The position numbers were made by a program, and so were the translations under genes. Below, one piece after another: positions 23,446 to 31,993 of a stretch of DNA of 64,000 nucleotides (its first letter is position 1; each line of letters opens with the position of its first letter). Under the pieces are notes generated by a model. It saw only the letters and a program-made list of their open reading frames with translations, made no database searches and was not told where the DNA came from. The stretch is from NCBI GenBank assembly GCA_017617935.1, contig JAFZVF010000094.1:1-64000 (forward strand), given 5' to 3'. Source of the DNA: Clostridiales bacterium. Its GTDB lineage: Bacteria; Bacillota; Clostridia; Saccharofermentanales; Saccharofermentanaceae.

Positions 23446-24708
23446 ATGATCAACCTTTACATAGATCCCGGCACGGGAAGCATGCTTTTCACGATACTTA
23501 TCAGCGCCATCAGCGCTGTGGTATACGTCGTGCGCATTCTCTGGATCAAGGCCAAGAACATGGCCGGCGTCAAGAACCAGAATGAGAGGAACGCCAAGAG
23601 GATCCCGATCGTAATGTTTTCCGACAACAAGCGGTACTGGTCGACTTTCAGGCCGATATGCGACGAGCTTGAAAAGCGCGGCCAGAAGGCAGTCTACATG
23701 ACCGCTTCGCCCGATGATCCGGCTCTCGATTCCAAATACGAGCATATAAAGTGCGAGTTCATAGGCGAGGGCAACAAGGCCTATGCGAAGATGAACATGC
23801 TCAATGCTGGCATCGTTCTTTCGACGACTCCTTCTTTGGACGTCTTCCAGTGGAAGCGCTCAAAGACCGTAGATTACTACGTTCACATCCTCCACTGCTG
23901 TGGAGACGTTACGCTTTACAGGCTTTACGGCGTCGATTACTATGACGCGCTCCTGCTTTCCGGCGACTTCCAGGAGAAGCAGGTCAGAGAGCTCGAAAGG
24001 CAGAGAAACCTTCCCGCCAAGGAGATCAGGATGGTGGGAATCCCCTATCTCGACACGATGCTCGAGCACGCAAAGAACTACGAGAGAAAGAAGTCCGATA
24101 CGACGACCGTTTTGCTTTCGCCCACATGGGGAACTCGCAGCCTTTTGGTCAAGTACGGGTCAAAGCTCATCGACAGGCTTATCGAGACGGGTTATGACAT
24201 AACGATCCGCCCGCATCCGCAGTCCTTCACGGCCGACAAGGAGACGATCGACAGCCTTATGGCCAAGTATCCGGAGACTGAGAAGCTTCACTGGAACAGG
24301 GACAACAACAATTTCGACGTGCTCGCAAGATCCGACATAATGATCTCCGACTATTCGGGCGTCATGTACGATTTCTCGTTCATCTTCAACAAGCCCGTCA
24401 TCTATACGAATGCCGAGTATAAAAAGGATCCCTACGACGCATGGTGCATCGAAGGGGAGACCTGGATGGTCAGCACGATCAAGAAGATCGGCAAGGAGCT
24501 GAATTCAGACAACATCGGTCAGGTAAAAGAACTGATCGATTCATGCATAAAGGAAAGCCGGCAGAGCGCGAAGATAGCCGAGGCTAGGGACGAGACTTGG
24601 TGCAACGTCGGAAAGAGCGCTTCGCTTACCGCTGACTACCTGATCGAAAAGCTTTCCGAGCTTGAAAAGAAGGACAAGCCTTCTGTTGAAACGGAGGGCA
24701 AAAAATGA
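23446..24708 (+). CDS. TagB/TagF-like CDP-alcohol phosphotransferase 1
   Basis: A 420-residue member of the CDP-glycerol:poly(glycerophosphate) glycerophosphotransferase family, of TagB size. A hydrophobic segment follows an N-terminal NLYIDPGTGSM motif (residues 3-13). The catalytic GT-B domain has the family hallmarks: a His pair near 147-150, RPHPQ at 255-259 and SDYSGVMYDF at 301-310. Family members use CDP-glycerol or CDP-ribitol to extend teichoic acids at the inner membrane face. Because this cluster makes CMP-phosphonates, the donor could be a CMP-phosphonate instead; that is inference. It is first in the operon, its stop overlaps the next ATG, and a homologue sits at the other end (41530). 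Confidence 0.85.
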   Translation: MINLYIDPGTGSMLFTILISAISAVVYVVRILWIKAKNMAGVKNQNERNAKRIPIVMFSDNKRYWSTFRPICDELEKRGQKAVYMTASPDDPALDSKYEHIKCEFIGEGNKAYAKMNMLNAGIVLSTTPSLDVFQWKRSKTVDYYVHILHCCGDVTLYRLYGVDYYDALLLSGDFQEKQVRELERQRNLPAKEIRMVGIPYLDTMLEHAKNYERKKSDTTTVLLSPTWGTRSLLVKYGSKLIDRLIETGYDITIRPHPQSFTADKETIDSLMAKYPETEKLHWNRDNNNFDVLARSDIMISDYSGVMYDFSFIFNKPVIYTNAEYKKDPYDAWCIEGETWMVSTIKKIGKELNSDNIGQVKELIDSCIKESRQSAKIAEARDETWCNVGKSASLTADYLIEKLSELEKKDKPSVETEGKK

Positions 24709-27341
24709 GCTTTTTGACCGTACTTTATCTTTTGACTTTGTACCCGATCGAATATCTCCTTGAGATGATATTCGCGATAATCTCGAGGGTTTCCGGCAAC
24801 ACGGTCCTTTCGATAATCGTACTGAGCCTCGTGGTAAACGTAATCGTTTTGCCGCTCTACAACCGCGCCGACAAGGTGCAGGAAGAGGCGAAGGACAAGG
24901 AAAACGCGATCGCCCCGATGGTCAAGCACATCAAGCAGACATTCAGCGGCGACGAGAGGTTCATGCTCCTTCAGACGTGCTACAGGCAGAACGACTACAG
25001 CCCCTTGAACGTCCTCAAGAGTTCCGTTTCGATACTTTTGCAGGTCCCGTTCTTCATGGCGGCGTACAACATGCTGTCGGGCAACAAGCTCCTTTCAAAC
25101 GTCAGCCTAGGCCCCATCGCAAACCTTTCCGCGCCTGACGGACTCATAACGATCGGCTCGTTCACGCTGAACGTCCTGCCGATAATAATGACGCTGATCA
25201 ACGTGGTCGCAAGCTTCATCTATGCAAAGGGATTCCCGCTCAAGACGAAGATACAGATGTACGGCCTTGCCGCGGTATTCCTCGTGCTCTTGTACCAGTC
25301 GCCGTCAGGCCTCGTCCTTTACTGGATCTGCAACAACGTCTTCTCTTTGGGCAAGAACATCGTTAACAAGATCATTGCAAAGAAGCGCAAGGAGAAGGCG
25401 GCAAAACAGATCGCAAAGCACGTAAAGGCGGTAAAGCCGGGCTCTCTGAAGCTTGACTCTAAATACAAGGTGGTCTTCCTCTTCTCGTCGCTCACGCTTG
25501 CGATCTACGTCGGATTCTATCTGCCGATGCTGACGGTGTCTTCTGCACCCGAGGAATTCGTCAATCTCTACACCATGGCCAACCCCATGATCGACATCAT
25601 AGACACGGCCTCTAAGGGCTTCGGACTGTTCCTCGTCTGGCCTGCGGTATTCTTTGCGCTGGCATCGGTCAAGGGCAGGAAGATCATGTCTTACATCATG
25701 TTCATCCTTGCCACGTCAGCGATACTGAACTCAAAGCTTTTCAGCAATGATTTCGGAGACATCTCGAACTACCTGGAATATAAGGATTCGCCTGAGTTTA
25801 CCGTGAAGGCGATCCTTCTGAGCCTTGCGGTAACTGTCGGAGGCGCTGTCATATGCTTCCTTTTGACGAGGTTTGGAAAATACACCGCACCGGTAATCTG
25901 CTTCTCGGCGGCGCTGGTTTTCGGCATATTGGGCCTTACCAGCATAGGCAAGGTGACGGAGGGCTACAAGCTTGCGGAAAAGTCTGAGACCTCAAAGGCC
26001 GAGTTCACGCTCTCGAAGAACGGAAAGAACGTCATAGTCATCATGACCGACCGTGCCGTCGGACCGATGGTGCCGTACATCTTCAAGGAAAAGCCCGAGC
26101 TTAATTCCATTTACGACGGATTCGTTTACTACCACAACGCCGCGTCCTTCGGAACGCACACGAATTCGGCGGTCCCCGCGCTCCTCGGAGGCTATGAGTA
26201 CACTCCCGAGCAGATGAACCTGAGGACCGACAAGGCCCTGCCCGAAAAGTACGACGAAGCATTGAAGCTCATGCCCACGATCTTTACGCAGAACGGCTTT
26301 GACGCGACGCTCGTCAACCCGACTTACGCGGGCTACATGTGGTATCCGGACCTTTCCGTTTTCAACGGCATGGACAAGGTCAAGGCATACAGCACCAAGT
26401 ATTCATACCTGCCCGAAGAGACTAAGCAGATCTATACGGTCGAGCATGCGAACACCTTCAGGCACAACCTGTTCTGCTATTCGATCTTCCAGTCGGCTCC
26501 CGTCGCGCTCCAGGAAGCGCTCTACGACGGCGGCAACTACAATGACATGAGGGCTATCGATCCGTCGCACCTCATCACGCAGAAGAGAAAGGGCACCACC
26601 CAGGCGTGGGGTCACGAGCAGACCTTCATGTGGGAATACTACACGATGAAGAACCTCGATCAGATCACGAAGATCGATGAGGGATCTGAAAACCACTTCA
26701 TCTATTTCGCGACTGACATGACGCATGACGTCGAGATGCTCCAGGAGCCCGAATACGAGCCCAGGGACACGGTCGACAACAAGAAGTACGACCAGACGCA
26801 CCCCGCCAGGTTCGTCCGCCAGGGCGAGTCGATGTGGATGCGTGACGCAAAGGACTTCAAGCACTACCAGTGCGACGTCGCCGCGTATACCCTGATCGGC
26901 AAATGGATAGAGTATTTGAAGGCCAACGACTGCTACGACAACACGAGGATAATCATCGTCGCGGACCACGGATATTACCTTGAGAACTTCCCTGACGTCG
27001 TCCAGTACGACATCGGCGGCCGCCTCGACGGAGAGGCCTTTGCGCCTCTGCTCATGGTCAAGGACTTTAACAGCCGCGGAGACCTCAAGACCTCTGAGGA
27101 ATTCATGACCAATGCGGACACGCCCTATCTCGCGACGAAGGGGCTTATAAACAATCCCGTCAATCCTTTTACTGGAAAACCTGTGACTGATCAGGGTAAA
27201 AACGGTACAATAACCGTATTCCATTCGAATAACTGGAACATCAGAAACAACAACGGCGTGACCTACCAGCCCGGAGACTGGTTCAGCTTGAAGGAAAGCA
27301 TCTGGAAGAAGGAAAACTGGAAATATCTGGGAACGCATTGA
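24705..27341 (+). CDS. YidC/Oxa1-like + AlkP-superfamily transferase fusion, copy 1
   Basis: An 878-residue membrane protein in three parts. Residues 1-225 match YidC/Oxa1: a helix ending LPLYNRADK, the cytoplasmic coiled-coil hairpin ending in YRQNDYSPLNVL, then further helices with the late QSPSGLVLYW segment. Residues 255-418 add about five helices. Residues 440-878 are an extracellular alkaline-phosphatase/LTA-synthase-type domain with metal-site Asp449 (IMTDRA), candidate nucleophile Thr486 (GTHTN), His674 (DMTHD) and Asp754-His755 (ADHG). LTA synthases have five helices plus this domain, so the unusual part is the added YidC domain. Likely role: transfer of a phospho- or phosphono-alcohol group outside the membrane. 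It overlaps the upstream gene by ATGA. Substrate unknown. Confidence 0.8.
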   Translation: MSFLTVLYLLTLYPIEYLLEMIFAIISRVSGNTVLSIIVLSLVVNVIVLPLYNRADKVQEEAKDKENAIAPMVKHIKQTFSGDERFMLLQTCYRQNDYSPLNVLKSSVSILLQVPFFMAAYNMLSGNKLLSNVSLGPIANLSAPDGLITIGSFTLNVLPIIMTLINVVASFIYAKGFPLKTKIQMYGLAAVFLVLLYQSPSGLVLYWICNNVFSLGKNIVNKIIAKKRKEKAAKQIAKHVKAVKPGSLKLDSKYKVVFLFSSLTLAIYVGFYLPMLTVSSAPEEFVNLYTMANPMIDIIDTASKGFGLFLVWPAVFFALASVKGRKIMSYIMFILATSAILNSKLFSNDFGDISNYLEYKDSPEFTVKAILLSLAVTVGGAVICFLLTRFGKYTAPVICFSAALVFGILGLTSIGKVTEGYKLAEKSETSKAEFTLSKNGKNVIVIMTDRAVGPMVPYIFKEKPELNSIYDGFVYYHNAASFGTHTNSAVPALLGGYEYTPEQMNLRTDKALPEKYDEALKLMPTIFTQNGFDATLVNPTYAGYMWYPDLSVFNGMDKVKAYSTKYSYLPEETKQIYTVEHANTFRHNLFCYSIFQSAPVALQEALYDGGNYNDMRAIDPSHLITQKRKGTTQAWGHEQTFMWEYYTMKNLDQITKIDEGSENHFIYFATDMTHDVEMLQEPEYEPRDTVDNKKYDQTHPARFVRQGESMWMRDAKDFKHYQCDVAAYTLIGKWIEYLKANDCYDNTRIIIVADHGYYLENFPDVVQYDIGGRLDGEAFAPLLMVKDFNSRGDLKTSEEFMTNADTPYLATKGLINNPVNPFTGKPVTDQGKNGTITVFHSNNWNIRNNNGVTYQPGDWFSLKESIWKKENWKYLGTH

Positions 27342-27366
27342 TATTTAGCAATAGAGGTGTTGATTT

Positions 27367-29169
27367 ATGCAGGCTCTGATACTCGCTGCCGGAATGGGCA
27401 AAAGACTTAAGGACCTTACACGGAATAATACCAAGTGCATGGTAAAGGTGAACGGCGTTACGCTCATCGAAAGAATGCTCCGCCAGATAGAAAAGCAGAA
27501 CGTCTCAAGGATCGTCATCGTCGTCGGCTATGAGGGCCAGAAGCTCATCGACTTTATCGGCACGTTGGACGTCAAGACGCCCATCACCTTCGTCGAAAAC
27601 CCGATCTACGACAAGACGAACAACATCTATTCTTTGGCGCTTGCAAAGGATTGGCTCTGCAAGGAGGACACGCTCCTTTTCGAGTCCGACCTGATCTTTG
27701 AGGATGCGGTTTTGGACCTCCTCGTAAACGACCCGAGAGACACTTTGGCGCTCGTAGACAAGTTCGAGAGCTGGATGGACGGCACCTGCCTCAAGCTTTC
27801 CAAGGACGACAAGATCACCTCATTCGTTTCGAAGAAGGAGTTCAGGTTCGCGGACATCGACGAATACTACAAGACCGTAAACATCAGCAAGTTCAGCAAG
27901 GACTTCTCCGAGAAGTACTACGTGCCTTTCCTTGATGCCTACGAAAAGGCTCTGGGAGAGAACCAGTACTACGAGGAAGTCTTGAAGGTCATCACGATCC
28001 TTGACGTTCCGAGGATCAGGGCAAGGCGCCTCGAAGGACAGCTCTGGTACGAGATCGACGACATTCAGGATCTGGACATCGCCGAGTCGCTCTTTGCAGA
28101 GGATCCTGACGAGAAGGCTGCCCTCATAACCGGAAGATATGGCGGATACTGGAGATATCCGAAGATGAAGGATTTCTGCTATCTCGTAAATCCTTATTTC
28201 CCGCCGCAGAAGATGCTCAACGAGATCAAGGCAAACTTCGAGACGTTGATCTCCCAATACCCGTCGGGAATGCGCGTCAATTCGCTCCTTGCGGCCAAGA
28301 ACTTCAACGTTCATACGGAAAACATAATCGTCGGAAACGGCGCCGCGGAGCTCATCAAGTCCCTGATGGGGCAGCTTATGGGCAAGACCGGATTTGTAAG
28401 GCCGACCTTTGAGGAATATCCGCACAGATACGACGCGTCCGATACCGTGTCCTTCGTCCCTGAAAACAAGGACTTTTCATACACTGCGGACGATGTGATG
28501 AACTTCTTTGAAGGCAGCGGCGTAAGCCAGATCGTAATCGTAAATCCTGACAATCCGTCGGGAAATTACATCCCGAAAAAGGACCTTTTAAGGCTCGTTG
28601 AATGGACGAAGGAAAAGGGCATGAAGCTCGTGATCGACGAGTCATTCGTTGATTTCGCGGACGAGGAGGACAGCACGCTGATAGACCTTGAACTGCTCGT
28701 GGCAAACCCGCATCTCTACGTCATGAAGAGCATCTCAAAGTCCTACGGCGTACCGGGCTTGAGGCTCGGCGTTCTCGCTTCGGGCGACGTCGTCACGATC
28801 GCGCTAATGAAGAAGGACGTCGCGATCTGGAACATCAATTCGTTTGCGGAATTCTACATGCAGATCGAAGAGAAGTACAAGGCAAAATACGCTGAAGCGC
28901 TGGTCAAGATCAGGGCTGAGCGCGCAAGGTTCGTTGCTGAGCTTTCGAAGATAGGCGGCCTCCGCGTGATACCTTCGCAGGCGAACTTCATAATGTGCGA
29001 GCTCGAAAACGTTGAGCCCAAGGACCTTATGAAAGCCCTTCTTTTCAAGCATCACATCCTCATCAAGGAACTCTCTTCCAAGACCGGCGGCAAGTACGTA
29101 AGGCTTGCGGTAAGGGATACCGAGGACAACGACTTGCTCGTCGCGGCCCTCAAGGAAGAGCTCGGCTAA
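27367..29169 (+). CDS. pntC: PntC-like cytidylyltransferase fused to AEP aminotransferase
   Basis: A 600-residue fusion. Residues 1-235 are a nucleotidyltransferase of the LicC/PntC type: LAAGMGKRL signature, KCMVKVNG, metal Asp in ESDLIFED and closing DIQDLDIAE. Residues 245-600 are a fold-type I PLP aminotransferase: NPDNPSGNY (393-401), Asp424 in VIDES, and PLP lysine 458 in SISKSYG. The same fusion, a CMP-2-aminoethylphosphonate synthase joined to an AEP transaminase, is known from Treponema. The predicted reactions are phosphonoacetaldehyde to AEP, then AEP + CTP to CMP-AEP. Choline/LicC-type activation is the alternative, but the PepM and decarboxylase genes in the same cluster strongly favour AEP. 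Starts 25 bp after the first YidC-AlkP gene. Confidence 0.85.
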   Translation: MQALILAAGMGKRLKDLTRNNTKCMVKVNGVTLIERMLRQIEKQNVSRIVIVVGYEGQKLIDFIGTLDVKTPITFVENPIYDKTNNIYSLALAKDWLCKEDTLLFESDLIFEDAVLDLLVNDPRDTLALVDKFESWMDGTCLKLSKDDKITSFVSKKEFRFADIDEYYKTVNISKFSKDFSEKYYVPFLDAYEKALGENQYYEEVLKVITILDVPRIRARRLEGQLWYEIDDIQDLDIAESLFAEDPDEKAALITGRYGGYWRYPKMKDFCYLVNPYFPPQKMLNEIKANFETLISQYPSGMRVNSLLAAKNFNVHTENIIVGNGAAELIKSLMGQLMGKTGFVRPTFEEYPHRYDASDTVSFVPENKDFSYTADDVMNFFEGSGVSQIVIVNPDNPSGNYIPKKDLLRLVEWTKEKGMKLVIDESFVDFADEEDSTLIDLELLVANPHLYVMKSISKSYGVPGLRLGVLASGDVVTIALMKKDVAIWNINSFAEFYMQIEEKYKAKYAEALVKIRAERARFVAELSKIGGLRVIPSQANFIMCELENVEPKDLMKALLFKHHILIKELSSKTGGKYVRLAVRDTEDNDLLVAALKEELG

Positions 29170-29187
29170 GGGTCAAAACCCTCGCGT

Positions 29188-29216
29188 TTGCGTCAAATTA
29201 AGAAGAGTAATAGAAT
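29188..29216 (+). promoter_or_regulatory. Possible internal promoter before YidC-AlkP copy 2
   Basis: TTGCGT (29188-29193), 17-bp spacer, TAGAAT (29211-29216) in the 83-bp gap. A short GGGT/ACCC hairpin precedes it. Suggests a secondary transcription start inside the cluster. Confidence 0.45.
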
Positions 29217-29252
29217 TAAACGGTCATTTCCAAGGGGGAAGGGCTACCAAGC

Positions 29253-31856
29253 ATGCTGCAATACCTTTACGCCCTGACGATCGGCCCGATCGAACAGGTC
29301 TTCAAGATAATCTTTTCGGTACTCAACAAGTACGTCCCGGTGTCCGGGGTGTGCATTCTGTTGCTCAGCCTCGTTTTCAGCCTCATCGTGCTGCCGCTGT
29401 ACATGCGCGCGGACAAGATCCAGGAGGAGGCGAAGGAGGATGAGGAGCGCTTAGGCCCCACGATCAAGCACATAAAGCAGTATTTCAAGGGCGACGAGCG
29501 CTTCATGATACTGCAGACCTATTACCGCCAGAACAACTACAGCCCATTGGGAGTCCTTCGCAGTTCCGTGTCGCTTCTCCTGCAGGTCCCGTTCTTCCTC
29601 GCGGCATACAGGATGCTCCACAACAACGTCTACCTCCAGGGCAAGGGATTCGGCCCGATAGCGGACCTGAACAGTCCTGACGCGCTCCTGGTGCTCGGTG
29701 GCACTGCGATAAACGTCCTGCCTTTCGTCATGACCGCGATAAACCTCATTTCCGCGGCAGTCTACGCAAACAAGATGCCGTTGAAGTCCAAGATCCAGCT
29801 CTGGGTCATGGCAGCGCTGTTCCTCGTCCTGCTCTACAACTCGCCTTCGGGAATGGTCATCTACTGGACCTGCAACAACCTTTTCTCGCTGATAAAGAAC
29901 GTAATCATCAGGATCGTTTCGTCGAAGAAAAAGGCGGCAAGGCCTGCAGTTTCCGCAGAAAAGCTAGATTCCAGGTACAAGGCGGTCTTCTATTTTTCCT
30001 GCCTGACCTGCGCGGTCTACCTGGGCTTCTACATCCCGATGAACATGATCTCTTCGGCGGCCGAGGAGTTTGTCAACCTCTACACGATGGCGAGCCCGAT
30101 GCTGGACGTCCTCTACGCGGTCTGCAAGGGCTTCGGCCTGTTCCTTCTCTGGCCCGCGATCTTCTACGCGATGGCATCGGTCAGGGGAAAGAAAGCCCTG
30201 TCCTACGTCATGTTCATGCTCGCAACCTCGTCGATCTTGAATTCAAAGATCTTCAGCAACGATTTCGGCGACCTGTCGAACTTCCTGAAATACAAGACGA
30301 ACCACGATTTCACGCGCAATGCGATAATCTGGAGCCTCGTGGTCACCGTGGCCGCCTGCGCCATATGCTTCCTCATAGTCCGTTTTGGAAAGAACATAGC
30401 GCCGGTGATCTGTTTCTCGGCCGCGCTGGTCTTTGCGGTATTGGGATTTGCGGGCATCGGAAAGGTCAACGAGGGCCACAGGGACGCCTGCAAGTCAGAG
30501 ACTTCCAAGGCTGAGATCACGCTTTCGAAAACGGGAAAGAACGTCGTCGTCATAATGTGCGACAGGGCGGTCGGCCCCATGCTGCCATACATCTTCAACG
30601 AAAAGCCCGAGCTCAAGAAAGCCTACGACGGCTTCGTTTACTACCACAACACGGTGACTTTGGCGGCGCATACGAATTCCGCGATCCCGGGCCTCATCGG
30701 AGGCTACGAGTATTCACCTGAAGAGATGAACAAGCGCACGGACAAGCTCATTTCAGAAAAGCTCGACGAGGCGCACAAAGTGCTCCCCACGATCTTCAAC
30801 CAGAACGGCTTTGACACGACGATAATCAACCCGTCCTACGCGGGCTACAAGTGGTATCCCGACCTTTCCATCTATAACGGCATGGAGAACCTCAAGGCAT
30901 ACAGCACGAAGTTTGCTTATCTTCCTGAAGACCTGAAGGAAGGCTACAGCAACGAGTTCACCGAATGCTTCAGGTACAACCTTTTTGCATACTCGATCTA
31001 CAAGTCGGCGCCCGTCCTTTTCCAGGAAGCGCTTTACGACGACGGAAACTACAATGAGACGAGGATAATCGATCCTTCAAGGCTCGTCGACCAGAAGAGG
31101 AGCGGCAACTCGAAGTCTGAGGGCCACTCACAGGCTTTCATCTGGGACTACTACACGATGAAGGCGATGAGCGACATGACGACGGTCGAGGAAAACGGCA
31201 ACCACTACGTCTATTTCGGCACGCACCTGACGCACGACACGCAGTTCCTGCAGGAGCCCGCTTATGAGCCCGCCGACGTCGTCAACAACTCCAAGTACGA
31301 CAAGTCGGCCCAGGGCCAGGCAAGGTTCCTCTTGAAGGGCCAGATGATGTGGGTCAGGGACGCCATGGACTACAGGCATTACCAGTGCAACGTGGCAAAC
31401 TACGAGCTGATCGGAAAGTGGCTTGAATACCTCAAGGCGAACGGCTGCTACGACAACACGAAGATAATCATCGTTTCGGACCACGGCTTCCACTTGGAGA
31501 ACTTCACCGACATCATCGATTACGAAATGGGCATGAAGCTCGACGGCGAGGCCTACACGCCGATCCTCATGGTCAAGGACTTTGGAAGCCACGGCGAGAT
31601 ACAGACCTCCGAGGAGTTCATGACCAATGCGGACACGCCTTATCTCGCGCTGAAGGGCATTGTCGACAATCCCGTCAACCCGTTCACGGGCAAGGCGATC
31701 TCCGATGAGGGCAAGAAGAACGGCGCCGTCATCTACCGCTCCGACCACTGGAACCCTTGGAACAACACGGGTTCCGTTTACGCGTCCGGCGACTGGATCA
31801 GCGTTAAGGACGACCTCTGGAAGAAGGAAAACTGGAAGTATCTGGGCACGCACTGA
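29253..31856 (+). CDS. YidC/Oxa1-like + AlkP-superfamily transferase fusion, copy 2
   Basis: An 867-residue paralogue with the same order of domains: YidC/Oxa1-like (1-225, LPLYMRADKIQEEAK, YYRQNNYSPLGVL), five-helix block (about 243-410), and extracellular AlkP domain. Metal and catalytic positions are kept as Asp437 (IMCDRA), Thr474 (AAHTN), His661 (THLTHD) and Asp743-His744 (SDHG). Compared with copy 1, the residues around the nucleophile are TLAAHTN rather than SFGTHTN, so the active-site rim differs. The YidC half is nearly the same as in copy 3 (over 90% by eye), which implies recent duplication or conversion of this half, while the AlkP halves differ more. A strong GGGGGAAGGG precedes the ATG, and a terminator follows. 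Confidence 0.8.
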   Translation: MLQYLYALTIGPIEQVFKIIFSVLNKYVPVSGVCILLLSLVFSLIVLPLYMRADKIQEEAKEDEERLGPTIKHIKQYFKGDERFMILQTYYRQNNYSPLGVLRSSVSLLLQVPFFLAAYRMLHNNVYLQGKGFGPIADLNSPDALLVLGGTAINVLPFVMTAINLISAAVYANKMPLKSKIQLWVMAALFLVLLYNSPSGMVIYWTCNNLFSLIKNVIIRIVSSKKKAARPAVSAEKLDSRYKAVFYFSCLTCAVYLGFYIPMNMISSAAEEFVNLYTMASPMLDVLYAVCKGFGLFLLWPAIFYAMASVRGKKALSYVMFMLATSSILNSKIFSNDFGDLSNFLKYKTNHDFTRNAIIWSLVVTVAACAICFLIVRFGKNIAPVICFSAALVFAVLGFAGIGKVNEGHRDACKSETSKAEITLSKTGKNVVVIMCDRAVGPMLPYIFNEKPELKKAYDGFVYYHNTVTLAAHTNSAIPGLIGGYEYSPEEMNKRTDKLISEKLDEAHKVLPTIFNQNGFDTTIINPSYAGYKWYPDLSIYNGMENLKAYSTKFAYLPEDLKEGYSNEFTECFRYNLFAYSIYKSAPVLFQEALYDDGNYNETRIIDPSRLVDQKRSGNSKSEGHSQAFIWDYYTMKAMSDMTTVEENGNHYVYFGTHLTHDTQFLQEPAYEPADVVNNSKYDKSAQGQARFLLKGQMMWVRDAMDYRHYQCNVANYELIGKWLEYLKANGCYDNTKIIIVSDHGFHLENFTDIIDYEMGMKLDGEAYTPILMVKDFGSHGEIQTSEEFMTNADTPYLALKGIVDNPVNPFTGKAISDEGKKNGAVIYRSDHWNPWNNTGSVYASGDWISVKDDLWKKENWKYLGTH

Positions 31857-31897
31857 GTTTTGGCCGCGTTTCAAACCGCCGTTAAAAGTTACATAAG

Positions 31898-31921
31898 GAG
31901 GCAAGCGATTGCCTCTTTATT
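31898..31921 (+). terminator. Internal intrinsic terminator in the cluster
   Basis: GAGGCAA (31898-31904) and TTGCCTC (31909-31915) with a 4-nt loop and a T-rich tail (TTTATTTATAT). It splits the cluster into two transcription segments unless antiterminated, for example by the LoaP-type factor. Confidence 0.7.
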
Positions 31922-31935
31922 TATATATTTATTAT

Positions 31936-31964
31936 TTGCTTTATCGCGTAAAGAAGTCTAAAAT
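31936..31964 (+). promoter_or_regulatory. Internal promoter before YidC-AlkP copy 3
   Basis: TTGCTT (31936-31941), 17-bp spacer, TAAAAT (31959-31964), placed just after the internal terminator and 30 bp before the copy 3 start. Marks the start of a second transcription unit covering the genes from 31994 to 43612. Confidence 0.6.
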
Positions 31965-31993
31965 TATTAGGTTAAACGCACAGAAAAGGGCAG

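Noticed and set aside
26403-27338. Long minus-strand open frame (311 codons) opposite YidC-AlkP copy 1
   Set aside because: Shadow of the real gene: it has no ribosome binding site or recognisable domain and similar frames appear opposite all four paralogues because of their codon bias.
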